In this document: in pieces, positions 7,863-16,352 of the stretch
Position numbering within the stretch: position 1 is the stretch's first letter
Layout: each line of letters begins with the position of its first letter
Source of the DNA: Duganella radicis
Lineage (GTDB): Bacteria > Pseudomonadota > Gammaproteobacteria > Burkholderiales > Burkholderiaceae_D
Reading direction: 5' to 3'
Length of the DNA stretch: 64,000 bases
Assembly (NCBI RefSeq): GCF_009720825.1
Contig: NZ_WNKY01000022.1
Span: 1-64,000, forward strand
The notes under the pieces: model-generated
Database searches by the model: none
What the model saw: the letters and a program-made list of their open reading frames with translations, nothing else
What the model was told of the DNA's origin: nothing
Position numbers and translations under genes: made by a program

Positions 7863-9448
7863 GGCAGCAGCTTCCCCGGATTCATGATCCCCTGCGGATC
7901 GAGATGCTCGAACAAAGCGCGCAAAGACGACATCCCCAACCGCCCCTTCTCCGCCGCCAGATACGGCGCATGATCCGCCCCCACGCCATGCTGATGGCTG
8001 ATCGTTCCACCATTCGACACAATCGCCATGGAGGCCGCATTCTTCAACGCCTTCCAGCGCGCCAGATCCGATTCATACTCCCCCGCCAGCCGATACACAA
8101 AGGTCGTATAAACACTGGCGCCCTGCGCATACAGATGCGACAAGTGCGTGTACGTGTGAACCTGCTCGCCAAACTGGCCCAGCGCCGCAACGGCGGCACC
8201 TTCCACCGCCCGCATCATGACCTCCACGCGCGGCCAGTCCACCGCCGTCTCCACCGTATCGATGGCATAACCATGCGACCACGCCGCGTTACGCAGATAC
8301 ACATTGCGGAAGCGGTTCTGCTTCCACTTCTCGCCCATGTAGCGGCCCACGTGCACGCCACCATGCGGCGAAGTCAGTACCAATGCCTCGCGCAAAGCCG
8401 CGCGCACCAGCGACTTGCGGCCACTCACGCCGATCATCAACATGCATTTGCCCTCCTTGCAACCGCGCAGCGACAGATATCCTTCCAGCAGCGAGATCAG
8501 CTTCTTGTGGCCCGCCAGCGCCAGCATGGTGGTGGTCTCCAGCGCATTCGACAAGCGCAGCATGGACAGCGCCAATCCGGCCTGCACGATCTGCCGCACC
8601 GCCGTTTCCGCGGCAGCCCAATCGGGAAAGAACACCGCATGAAACGCCTCATAGGCCGGCGCTGGCGTCACCCGCACGGTGGCCTCGGTCAGAATGCCCA
8701 GCCGTCCCTCGGAGCCCAGTACCATCTCACGCAAATCCGGCCCCGCCGCCGATGCCGGAAAGGTCGGCAAATGCAGCGTACCCAAAGGCGTCTCCACCGA
8801 CCCGCCACGGAACATCTGCTCAATGCGCCCATAACACAAGGACTGCTGGCCCGACGAGCGCGTGGCGACCCAGCCGCCCAGCGTGGAATACTCAAACGAC
8901 TGCGGGAAATGCCCCAGCGTGTAGCCGCGCGCCCGCAACTGCGCCTCCAGGTCCGGCCCCAGCACACCGGCGCCAAACGTCGCCAGCTGCGATTCCGTAT
9001 CCAGATACAGCAACTGCCGCATGCGCGTCATGTTCACCGTCAGCGACGGCGCGCCGGCCGGCGCCGTCAAGTGTCCCGCCACGCTGGTGCCGCCGCCCTG
9101 CGGTATCAAAGCCACGCCATACTGCTGCGCATAATCGATCAGGTCACGCACATCCTGCGCGCTTTCCGGATAGGCCACGCCATCCGGCGCCGTGCCGATC
9201 ACCCCATAGCGCAGGCGCAGCCAGTCCGGCAAACTCTGGCCCAGCGCATTGCGCAACCGGACCTCGGGCGCCGTATCGATCAGCCGATGCGCCGGCAGAC
9301 GCGACTCCGCAATCTGCGCGCATGCCTGTCCGAACGCCGCATCCGCCACCGGCTTGCCGCTGCCAATGCCTTGCCGCAGAAAGGCCAACGCCTCCGCGCT
9401 CAGCGCAAATTCGACCGACTCGTCACCCCAACCGTTCCAACGTTTCAT
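7859..9448 (-). CDS. FAD-linked oxidase, alkyldihydroxyacetonephosphate synthase (AGPS)-like
   Basis: A 529-residue protein of the VAO/PCMH flavoprotein fold. It opens MKRWNGWGDES, like the WGWG start of AGPS enzymes, has the FAD pyrophosphate loop PQGGGTSVAGHL near residue 117 and ends in the short NPGKLLP tail of the family. Eukaryotic AGPS swaps the acyl chain of acyl-DHAP for a fatty alcohol to make ether lipids, using a cluster HHHG. Here the same site reads HQHG (about residues 485-488), so the middle histidine is glutamine, as I recall in several bacterial relatives. It is first in the operon with GlpD-like and FGGY genes and divergent to an AraC regulator. Confidence 0.8.
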   Translation of the reverse strand: MKRWNGWGDESVEFALSAEALAFLRQGIGSGKPVADAAFGQACAQIAESRLPAHRLIDTAPEVRLRNALGQSLPDWLRLRYGVIGTAPDGVAYPESAQDVRDLIDYAQQYGVALIPQGGGTSVAGHLTAPAGAPSLTVNMTRMRQLLYLDTESQLATFGAGVLGPDLEAQLRARGYTLGHFPQSFEYSTLGGWVATRSSGQQSLCYGRIEQMFRGGSVETPLGTLHLPTFPASAAGPDLREMVLGSEGRLGILTEATVRVTPAPAYEAFHAVFFPDWAAAETAVRQIVQAGLALSMLRLSNALETTTMLALAGHKKLISLLEGYLSLRGCKEGKCMLMIGVSGRKSLVRAALREALVLTSPHGGVHVGRYMGEKWKQNRFRNVYLRNAAWSHGYAIDTVETAVDWPRVEVMMRAVEGAAVAALGQFGEQVHTYTHLSHLYAQGASVYTTFVYRLAGEYESDLARWKALKNAASMAIVSNGGTISHQHGVGADHAPYLAAEKGRLGMSSLRALFEHLDPQGIMNPGKLLP

Positions 9449-9535
9449 TGTTTTGTTCTCTTCCTGATGGCGCTATACTGGTTTTTATTCACCACTTGAG
9501 ATTAAAACAATGCCGCCCGCCGGTATTGCGCATTC

Positions 9536-10561
9536 ATGACATCTGCCTTGTTCGATCATGCCAACCGCGTCGCCGGCTCGTATTTGCAGCCTTTGCTGGA
9601 AGCCGCCGCCCAGCGCGGCGTGAGCGCGCAAGCGCTGGAACAAGCCGCCCGGCTCCCGGCCGGATCGCTGGAGCCGCTGCCGGAATCCCTACCCGCCGAC
9701 TACTACGTACGCCTGCTCGACATCGGTGCCAAACTGGCCAACGATCCCCACTTTGGCCTGCACGTGGGTCAATGCGTCAAGCTGGGCACCTACACCGTGT
9801 ACGGCCTGATTTTGCTGAGCTGCCGCGACTTCGGCCAGGTATTTGAGCAGACCATGCGCTACGAGCAGCTGGCCCACGACCTTGGCCGCTCCAGCATCAC
9901 CATCGAAGACGAAATCGCCTGCTACAGCTGGCACAGTAACTACAGCAACGCGCAGCGCCACCTGGTGGACAGCGTATTCTCCGGCATCCGCGTTTTCAGC
10001 AACTGGCTGGCCGGAATCACTCTGCCCGCCAACGAACTGCGATTGACGCACGATGGCGGACCGCCCGAACTGCGCGAGGAATACGTACGCGTGCTGGGCG
10101 ACATGCCCATCTTCGGCGCCGACAGCAATACCGCCAGCTTCAACGCCGCCATGCTGACGTGGCCTGTGCCGAACGCGGACGTCAGCCTTTATCCGGTACT
10201 GCAACAGCACGCGGAGCAACTGCTGCAACAGCGCAGCGCCATTCAGCCACCGGCCATCACGCAGCAAGTGCATGCGGCCATCGTCGCCAATCTGGCGCAC
10301 GGCCAGGTGCGGCTGGCCTCCATTGCCGACGCATTGAAACTGTCGCCGCGCACCTTGCAGCGCAAGCTGAGTGAAGCCGGCGCCACCTTCCAGCAAGTGC
10401 TGGACCAGGCGCGCTTCGCGCTGGCCAAGGACTATTTGCGTCGCTCGGAACTTAGCCTGATCGATATCGCCTTCCTGCTCGGCTACCAGGAGCAGAGCGC
10501 CTTCAATCACGCCTTCAAGGAATGGGCCGGCGTCAATCCGGGCGCCTACCGCAACAGCTGA
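9536..10561 (+). CDS. AraC family transcriptional regulator (OruR-like N-domain)
   Basis: A 341-residue regulator. Residues 15-205 match the AraC-binding-like N-terminal domain found in OruR/ArgR-type regulators, and residues 235-338 form the two helix-turn-helix motifs of AraC proteins (LSPRTLQRKLSEAGATFQQV and IAFLLGYQEQSAFNHAFKEW). It is divergent from the AGPS-like/GlpD-like/FGGY operon with 87 bp between, and most likely activates it in response to the pathway substrate. A -10-like TATACT lies at 9474-9479. It ends 5 bp before the convergent SRPBCC gene. Confidence 0.88.
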   Translation: MTSALFDHANRVAGSYLQPLLEAAAQRGVSAQALEQAARLPAGSLEPLPESLPADYYVRLLDIGAKLANDPHFGLHVGQCVKLGTYTVYGLILLSCRDFGQVFEQTMRYEQLAHDLGRSSITIEDEIACYSWHSNYSNAQRHLVDSVFSGIRVFSNWLAGITLPANELRLTHDGGPPELREEYVRVLGDMPIFGADSNTASFNAAMLTWPVPNADVSLYPVLQQHAEQLLQQRSAIQPPAITQQVHAAIVANLAHGQVRLASIADALKLSPRTLQRKLSEAGATFQQVLDQARFALAKDYLRRSELSLIDIAFLLGYQEQSAFNHAFKEWAGVNPGAYRNS

Positions 10562-10566
10562 ACGGC

Positions 10567-11091
10567 TTATTTCTCAGCCACAGCCTTCATCTGCGACAGC
10601 CCGCTCTCAAACGCCGGGCCGATCATGCTGTCCATGCTGACGAAGATGGTCATCAGCTTGGCGATGTAGTCGGTTTTGCCGGACATGGTCCAGCTCACGG
10701 TGGTGGTGTCACCCTTCTGGTCCAGCACAAAATCGGTCTGCGCGGTGGACGCCATCGGCGTCAGGAAATCCAGCTTGATGCCGACCTTGGCCGGCGTCAG
10801 GCTGGTGACTTCCATGCGGCCGGAGCCCACATCCTTGTTGCCCTGCCAGGAATAGACCGCGCCCAGATCCCTGGGCGCACCGCTGAAATTGCGCGTCATC
10901 GCCGGGTCCAGCTTTTCCCATGGTGACCACTGCGGCCAGTTATGAAAATCGCTGATCAGCGGCTGGATCTTTTCCGGCGGCGCCTTGATGGCGATGCTGC
11001 GCGTGACACTGTAAGTAGCTGGCTGCAACGCCGCCACCGCCAGCACAATCAGGATCAGCACAGACAAGCCTACGATGATTTTCTTGAACAC
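10567..11091 (-). CDS. SRPBCC family protein with N-terminal membrane anchor
   Basis: A 174-residue protein. Residues 4-23 form one hydrophobic segment (signal anchor or uncleaved signal), and residues 30-172 match the START/polyketide-cyclase-like SRPBCC fold (IAIKAPPEKIQPLISDFHNWPQWSPWE). Such proteins bind hydrophobic ligands; no catalytic function can be assigned. It lies 12 bp downstream of a cytochrome P450 gene on the same strand and is probably co-transcribed, so it might handle a lipid or aromatic ligand related to the P450 reaction. Confidence 0.8.
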   Translation of the reverse strand: MFKKIIVGLSVLILIVLAVAALQPATYSVTRSIAIKAPPEKIQPLISDFHNWPQWSPWEKLDPAMTRNFSGAPRDLGAVYSWQGNKDVGSGRMEVTSLTPAKVGIKLDFLTPMASTAQTDFVLDQKGDTTTVSWTMSGKTDYIAKLMTIFVSMDSMIGPAFESGLSQMKAVAEK

Positions 11092-11103
11092 GGTGTTCTC
11101 CTT

Positions 11104-12561
11104 TTATGGATTGCGCACCAGCCGCACCGGCAGCTGATCCGGCGTCATGGTGAAGGTAAAGCATTCGCGTGCGGCCGGTGCTCCGGGCACACGCTCGAGC
11201 GTGAAGTGCCGCGCCAGCATGGACATCGCCATCTTGATCTCGGCCATGGCCAAGTAACGCCCCGGACAGAAACGTGGTCCGCCTCCAAACGGGAACAGCT
11301 TGCGCCCCGGGTCATCACCCTGCGTGCTCACGCCTTCCAGCCAGCGCTCCGGCAGGAAGCGCTCCGGCTGTGCCATGTCGTTCTCGCGCTCGGACGAATG
11401 GCGCAACAGCATGAAGATTACCGTCCCCGCCGGCACAGCCAGGTCGCCCAGCATCGTGTCCTGATTGGTTTCCGCCGCCATGAACGGCGCCACCGGCTTG
11501 AGGCGCATGGCTTCGCGCGTGGCGGCATCGATGTATTTGAGCTGATCGAGCAGATGGTAATCGTCCAGCACCACGCGCTCGCCCAGCACCTGCCTGGCTT
11601 CCTGCGCCATGCGCGCCGCCGCCGGTGGATGATCGCCCAAAAACGCCAGCAGCCAGCCCATGGTATTGGAAGTGGTGTCCTCGCCGGCAAACACCATGGT
11701 GATGGCATTGCCGATCACCTCCGCATCGGTGAAGCCGGAATCCGGCTCGTCGCGCGCCACGATCAGCGCTTCCAGCATATTGGCGGGCTTCTGGCGCAAG
11801 GCTGGATTCTGCGCGATGCGCTGGCGCGCGTCGGCGATAAAGCCGGCAATCGCTGTCTGGATGCGCGCCGATGCCGCTGTGGCCTCGTGGTCCTGCGCGC
11901 GTTTCAGCACGGGTACCCGCCAGTAGGCGAACGGTGTGGTGAGACGGCGCGCCACCAATTTGAACAGGAATTCGATATCGCGCTGTAGCGGATGCTCTTC
12001 CAGCTCCAGCGTATTGATGTCCTGTCCCATCGCCAGGCCGATGGTGACGTCCAGCGTGTAAGCCTTCAAGTCGCGCAGCAGGTCGACCGGCTGGCCGGCG
12101 GCGATGGCGCGCTCCCAGCGCAGACGCAAGCGCTCCGTCATCGCCGCCAGCGTGGGGAAGAAGTTATGGATCACCTCCGGCGTCAGTGCCCGCATCACCA
12201 GTTTGCGCTGACGGCGCCAGTCTTCGCCCTCCGCGGTGAACAGGCCGCGCGTGCCGACTTCATTCAGCATGTCAGCCGAGCGGGTCGAGCGGCGTATCAC
12301 GTCCGGCCGGTCGCGCAACAGCGTCGCGATCAGGTCACGGTCGGCGGTGGCCAGCATCTGCCGGCGCATGATGCGGAAGCGGTACAGCGGGCCATACTCG
12401 CGTGCCCAGCCTTCCATCACCAGATGAAAAGGCCGGGCGCGGATATCGCGTACATTGCCGAAAAGCGGGCGGCCCTTGGGGCCCGGCAGGTCGGCGATAC
12501 GACGCGGCGATGGCGCCATGCCGGGTTTAAGCTCCATGATGTCTTTTTCTCGGGTCAGCAT
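11104..12561 (-). CDS. cytochrome P450
   Basis: A 485-residue P450 with all hallmark parts: oxygen-activating I-helix motif AGEDTTSN, the K-helix ExxR as EAMR, and the heme loop FGGGPRFCPG with the ligand cysteine at residue 432. Together they show a functional monooxygenase that needs an external electron donor; none is encoded nearby. ATG 12561 was chosen because GGAG lies eight bases upstream; ATG 12537 is the alternative. The SRPBCC gene follows after 12 bp and a VOC protein gene is divergent with only 48 bp between. The substrate is unknown. Confidence 0.92.
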   Translation of the reverse strand: MLTREKDIMELKPGMAPSPRRIADLPGPKGRPLFGNVRDIRARPFHLVMEGWAREYGPLYRFRIMRRQMLATADRDLIATLLRDRPDVIRRSTRSADMLNEVGTRGLFTAEGEDWRRQRKLVMRALTPEVIHNFFPTLAAMTERLRLRWERAIAAGQPVDLLRDLKAYTLDVTIGLAMGQDINTLELEEHPLQRDIEFLFKLVARRLTTPFAYWRVPVLKRAQDHEATAASARIQTAIAGFIADARQRIAQNPALRQKPANMLEALIVARDEPDSGFTDAEVIGNAITMVFAGEDTTSNTMGWLLAFLGDHPPAAARMAQEARQVLGERVVLDDYHLLDQLKYIDAATREAMRLKPVAPFMAAETNQDTMLGDLAVPAGTVIFMLLRHSSERENDMAQPERFLPERWLEGVSTQGDDPGRKLFPFGGGPRFCPGRYLAMAEIKMAMSMLARHFTLERVPGAPAARECFTFTMTPDQLPVRLVRNP

Positions 12562-12609
12562 ATAATCATCTCCAAATGTTGACGATATACTCACTCGCCG
12601 GAGGAAGCA

Positions 12610-13008
12610 ATGCTGTCGCACGTTTATGTGGGAATTAACAACTTCGAGGAGGCGCTGCCGTTCTACAGCGCGCTGATGACGGAACTGGGCGCGCGCCAGC
12701 GCTTCGTCGACGCGCACCGGCCATGGGCCGCGTGGCAGCCGGCCGAAGGCGCGCGGCCGCTGTTCATCATCGGTGCGCCATACGACAACCAGCCCGCAAG
12801 CTGCGGCAACGGCCAGATGCTGGCGCTGATGGCAACGTCAAGGGAAATGGTGGACCGCGCCTATGCGGCGGCGCGGGAGCATGGCGGCGCCTGTGAAGGC
12901 GCGCCAGGACTGAGGCCGCAGTATCACGCCAACTATTACGGCGCCTACTTCCGCGACCCCGAGGGGAATAAACTGTGCGTCGTCTGCCACGACGCACCAG
13001 CAGCTTAG
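12610..13008 (+). CDS. VOC family (glyoxalase/bleomycin-resistance fold) protein
   Basis: A 132-residue protein of the vicinal oxygen chelate superfamily. It begins with the typical HVYVGINNFEEALPFYSALM strand-helix and ends YGAYFRDPEGNKLCVVCH, where the histidine near the start and the acidic/aromatic region near the end usually bind metal. The activity is not predictable. It is preceded by GGAGGA six bases before the ATG, and by a possible promoter TTGACG/TATACT between the divergent P450 and this gene. Its stop interlocks with that of the convergent small gene in TTAG. Confidence 0.85.
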   Translation: MLSHVYVGINNFEEALPFYSALMTELGARQRFVDAHRPWAAWQPAEGARPLFIIGAPYDNQPASCGNGQMLALMATSREMVDRAYAAAREHGGACEGAPGLRPQYHANYYGAYFRDPEGNKLCVVCHDAPAA

Positions 13009-13205
13009 GCCAAGGCTTCCCTGGCCGCTTCTTCGGGCGTCAGCCCTTCGTAGAACTGGTCGGTGAACCACTCGACCTGTTCTTCAATGTGTTCCTGCGC
13101 CTGCTGCTGCGTGGCGCCGCCCTTGACCAGGAAACCCTCCACTTCGATACACCAGTTAATCAGCTCCAGGGTTTCCGGGTCCAGCTCTTCTTTTTTCTTT
13201 GCCAT
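13005..13205 (-). CDS. small acidic conserved protein of unknown function
   Basis: A 66-residue protein, lysine-rich at the start (MAKKKEELD) and otherwise acidic and helical. It contains EEQVEWFTDQFYEGLTPEEA. It has no signal peptide or membrane segment and should be a soluble helical protein. I do not recognise a function. Its start lies 11 bp after the stop of the M16 peptidase on the same strand, so it is read downstream of that gene. Codon use is like its neighbours. Confidence 0.65.
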   Translation of the reverse strand: MAKKKEELDPETLELINWCIEVEGFLVKGGATQQQAQEHIEEQVEWFTDQFYEGLTPEEAAREALA

Positions 13206-13216
13206 GATAATGCTCC

Positions 13217-16027
13217 TTACTTCTCGGGGTACAGCACTACCTGCAGGTAGTTGTTCGTATCAAAGTAGCGCTGCGCGGCCTGTTTCAGGTCCGCCACGGT
13301 CAGGCCGTTCACGCGCGACTCGTACGTCAGTATATCCTCTGGGTTGTTATTGTTGAAGAAGGCGTTTTGCAGGGACGCCATCCAGTAGCCATTCTCGCGC
13401 ATGCCCTTGCGGTAGTTCTTGATCCACGCCGCCTTGACCTTGTTGAGATCCGCCTCCTCCACGCCGTCCTGCTTGATCTTCTCGATCTCGGCAAAGGTGG
13501 CGGCCAGCACCTTGTCCACGTTCTCCGGCGCGCACGGCAGGCTGGCGTTGATGCTGTAGTTCCCGTACGGGATGCGGTTCATGGAACCGCTCATGCCGCC
13601 ACTGTACATCGCGCCCATCTTCTCGCGCAGGGTTTCAATCAGCTTGATATTCATGACCTCCACCAGCGCCTGCAAGCGCATGCGCGCGGCGCGCGAGTAT
13701 TCCACCTCGCCTGTGAAGGACAGCGAGATGGTGCTCTTCGGCTCCGAGCCCGCGTGCACCTCTTTCTTTACCACGCCCTTGATCGGGCGCACGCCTTCGT
13801 CCTTGAAGGCGACCGGGATCTCGCCCACCGGCAGGCTGGCGAGATAGGTGGCGATCAGCGGCTTGATCTTCTCCACCTCGAAACTGCCAATGATGAAGAA
13901 GGTGAAGTCGCGCGCGCTCGACATGCGGCTGCTGTAGATATCGAGCACGCGGTCCAGCGCCAGTTGGTCGAAATCGGCCGGCCTGGCGGCGCGTAGCACG
14001 CGCGGATTGTTGTTGTACAGGGTGGCGGTGACGGTGTCATAGAACACCGACTCCGGCCGCGCCAGATTGTTCTGCGCCAGTTCGCGCTGGCGATCCACAT
14101 AGGCCGTATAAATGGCGGCATCCTTGCGCGGCTGCGTCATTTGCAGGTAGACCAGTTGCAGCATGGCTTCCACGTCCGTGCTGCCAGAGCTGCCGCCCAC
14201 CGATTCGTTGAGCGAGCTGACACTGGCGCTGGAACTGACGCTCTTGCCGGCCAATACCTTCACCAGATCGTTCGGCGTGTAATTCAGCACGCCCATCTGG
14301 CCGACGATGCTGCTCGCATAGTGCGCGGCAAAGACATCACTGTCCGGCAGCAGCGACCAGCCGCCGTAGCGCAAGCCGCCGAGGATCACCTGATCGTTAT
14401 TGAAGTCGGTCGGTTTCAGCACCACCTTCACGCCATTGCTCAGCGTGAGCTCCGTGGTGCCGATCTTGTCGTTGACCTTTTCGCTGACGATGCCGCCAGC
14501 CTTGGGCAGCTTGGGCATCAGCTGCGATGCATAGACCTTGTCTTCCAGCGGCTTGACGGCGATCTTTTCAGCGGAGCTGGCGGTGGCCAGCAGTTCGTCG
14601 GCCTTCGGCTGCACAACGCCCGGCTTGTCGACGCCAGTGTAGATCACCAGCTTGCTCTGGTTATGCGGAATGGCGGCGCGCACGGCGGCGTTCACCTCCT
14701 CCAGCGTAATGCCCGGTATCAGCTCGGCGGCATAACGGTATTCCGCCGCCGTGCCGGGAATCGATTCCTGCTCCAGGAAATTGCGGATGTATTCCGCCGC
14801 ATAGCCGGACGAATCGGATTTATCGCGCTCGTTGTACATGCGTTCGTAGTTGCGCAGCATGCCCTTCTTGGCGCGTTCCACTTCCGCCGCGCTAAAACCG
14901 TACTGGCGCGCGCGCTGGTCTTCCTGCACCAGCGCATTGATGGCCGGCGTGGCGCCGCCCTTGCCCAGCACCGCGCCTGCGCCGAAGGAGCGGTAACCGC
15001 GCACGATCTTGTTCATGCCGCTGCCGCCTTGCAGGAACGGCGGATTGGCCTGTTGCGTCAACTCGTACATGCGCTGGCTGAGGATAAAGCTGTACATGCC
15101 CTCGATCAGCTTCTGGCGATAGTCGGCAACCGTTTCACCGGCCGGCCACGATTGGATCGGATAGCGGATGTAGACCGTGTTGGCGCTGACTTCCTTGTCG
15201 GTGAAGACAATGCCTTCCGACTCCTCACGCTCCGCAATCTTCGCGTATTCGCGCGGGCGCGGGTTGGCTGGATTTTTAAGCTTGGTGAAGTGCTGTTCGA
15301 TCAGGCGCTGCGCGTCGGCCGGCTCGATATCGCCCACCACCACCACCGCCATCAGGTCCGGACGATACCAGTCGTGGTAGAAGCGCTTGATGGCGTCGTA
15401 TGTGAAGGTCTTGAGGATATCCTCTTTACCGATCGGCATGCGCTCGGCGTAGCGCGAGCCGTTCAGCACCTTGGGCAGCACCACTTTGTTCATGCGGTCG
15501 TCCACGCCTTTACCGAGGCGCAGCTCTTCCAGCACGATACCGCGTTCGCTGTCGATATCCGCATCGTTGAAGGACAAGCCGTGCGCCCAGTCTTCCAGCA
15601 CCTGGAAGCCCTGCTCCACGATTTCCTTTTTATCGGTCGGTATCGGCAGGATGTAGACGGTTTCGTCGAAGCTGGTGTAGGCGTTGAGGTCCGCGCCGAA
15701 TTTCACGCCGATCGACTGCAAATACGATACCAGCTCGTTACGCTTGAAATGCGTGGAACCGTTGAAGGCCATGTGTTCGGTGAAGTGGGCCAGTCCTTGC
15801 TGATCCTCGTCTTCCAGGATCGAGCCCGCCTTGACCACCAGCCGCAACTCCAGTTTTTTCTCCGGACGGCCGTTGCTCTGGATGTAATAGGTCAAACCGT
15901 TGGCCAATTTGCCAACTTTTACCTGCGGCCCCACGGGGATTTTGTCACTGAGCTTAAGATCGCCGGCTAGCGCCGGGAGCGTGCAGGCCAGAAGCGCGGC
16001 GCCGCACAGGGTACGCAGGGTAATCAA
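13217..16027 (-). CDS. M16 family zinc metallopeptidase, secreted
   Basis: A 936-residue pitrilysin/insulinase-type protease with a signal peptide (about residues 1-21, ending ALAG). The inverted zinc motif HxxEH is HFTEH at residues 81-85, with the third zinc-ligand glutamate in the ERGIVLEEL segment near residue 160. Two M16 halves are present: the first half has the active site, the second is the catalytically silent clamshell partner, as in other single-chain M16 proteins of this length. It should degrade peptides in the periplasm or outside. A small acidic protein gene follows 11 bp downstream. The FMN-riboswitch/ribB unit is divergent. Confidence 0.9.
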   Translation of the reverse strand: MITLRTLCGAALLACTLPALAGDLKLSDKIPVGPQVKVGKLANGLTYYIQSNGRPEKKLELRLVVKAGSILEDEDQQGLAHFTEHMAFNGSTHFKRNELVSYLQSIGVKFGADLNAYTSFDETVYILPIPTDKKEIVEQGFQVLEDWAHGLSFNDADIDSERGIVLEELRLGKGVDDRMNKVVLPKVLNGSRYAERMPIGKEDILKTFTYDAIKRFYHDWYRPDLMAVVVVGDIEPADAQRLIEQHFTKLKNPANPRPREYAKIAEREESEGIVFTDKEVSANTVYIRYPIQSWPAGETVADYRQKLIEGMYSFILSQRMYELTQQANPPFLQGGSGMNKIVRGYRSFGAGAVLGKGGATPAINALVQEDQRARQYGFSAAEVERAKKGMLRNYERMYNERDKSDSSGYAAEYIRNFLEQESIPGTAAEYRYAAELIPGITLEEVNAAVRAAIPHNQSKLVIYTGVDKPGVVQPKADELLATASSAEKIAVKPLEDKVYASQLMPKLPKAGGIVSEKVNDKIGTTELTLSNGVKVVLKPTDFNNDQVILGGLRYGGWSLLPDSDVFAAHYASSIVGQMGVLNYTPNDLVKVLAGKSVSSSASVSSLNESVGGSSGSTDVEAMLQLVYLQMTQPRKDAAIYTAYVDRQRELAQNNLARPESVFYDTVTATLYNNNPRVLRAARPADFDQLALDRVLDIYSSRMSSARDFTFFIIGSFEVEKIKPLIATYLASLPVGEIPVAFKDEGVRPIKGVVKKEVHAGSEPKSTISLSFTGEVEYSRAARMRLQALVEVMNIKLIETLREKMGAMYSGGMSGSMNRIPYGNYSINASLPCAPENVDKVLAATFAEIEKIKQDGVEEADLNKVKAAWIKNYRKGMRENGYWMASLQNAFFNNNNPEDILTYESRVNGLTVADLKQAAQRYFDTNNYLQVVLYPEK

Positions 16028-16131
16028 CTTCGTCTCCGGATGCTTGGATTTTTAGAGAATAGCTACCATACACTGAAATCCTTCATTTGGGCTAAAATCC
16101 TCGCTGCCTGCCGCTTGGCAGGTAACAACAA

Positions 16132-16253
16132 CGTCTTCGGGGCGGGGTGTAATTCCCCACCGGCGGTAAAGTTACACAACGAAGCCCGCGAGCGCAAATG
16201 CGCAGATCTGGTGCAATTCCAGGGCCGACGGTTAAAGTCCGGATGAAAGAAGA
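16132..16253 (+). promoter_or_regulatory. FMN riboswitch (RFN element) upstream of ribB
   Basis: All conserved parts of the FMN aptamer are readable: GGGGCGGGGTGTAATTCCCC closing helix at about 16137-16156, ACCGGCGGTAAA, AGCCCGCGAGC, the GATCTGGTGCAATTCCAGGG hairpin region, GCCGACGGTTAAAGTCCGGA and a closing ATGAAAGAAGA. It lies about 100 bases before ribB on the same strand, so FMN should repress ribB. Confidence 0.95.
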
Positions 16254-16323
16254 TGTGCGCTGTACGTATCCTGCTGCCCGAGCCATCGGAGCGGCCGGCT
16301 GCGCGTATTCGCTTGCCCTGTCG

Positions 16324-16346
16324 CGTTCCTATTTTATTCAGGAGCG
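16324..16346 (+). promoter_or_regulatory. ribB: hairpin that can hide the ribB ribosome binding site
   Basis: CGTTCCT (16324-16330) can pair with AGGAGCG (16340-16346), which carries the Shine-Dalgarno sequence six bases before ATG 16353 (one G-U pair). This looks like the expression platform of the riboswitch, acting on translation. Pairing was judged by eye. Confidence 0.45.
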
Positions 16347-16352
16347 TTCCTC

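Noticed and set aside
14141-15970. A rightward open frame of 609 codons antisense to the M16 peptidase
   Set aside because: It runs opposite a gene with intact protease motifs and shows the Arg/His/Ala-rich composition of a shadow frame.
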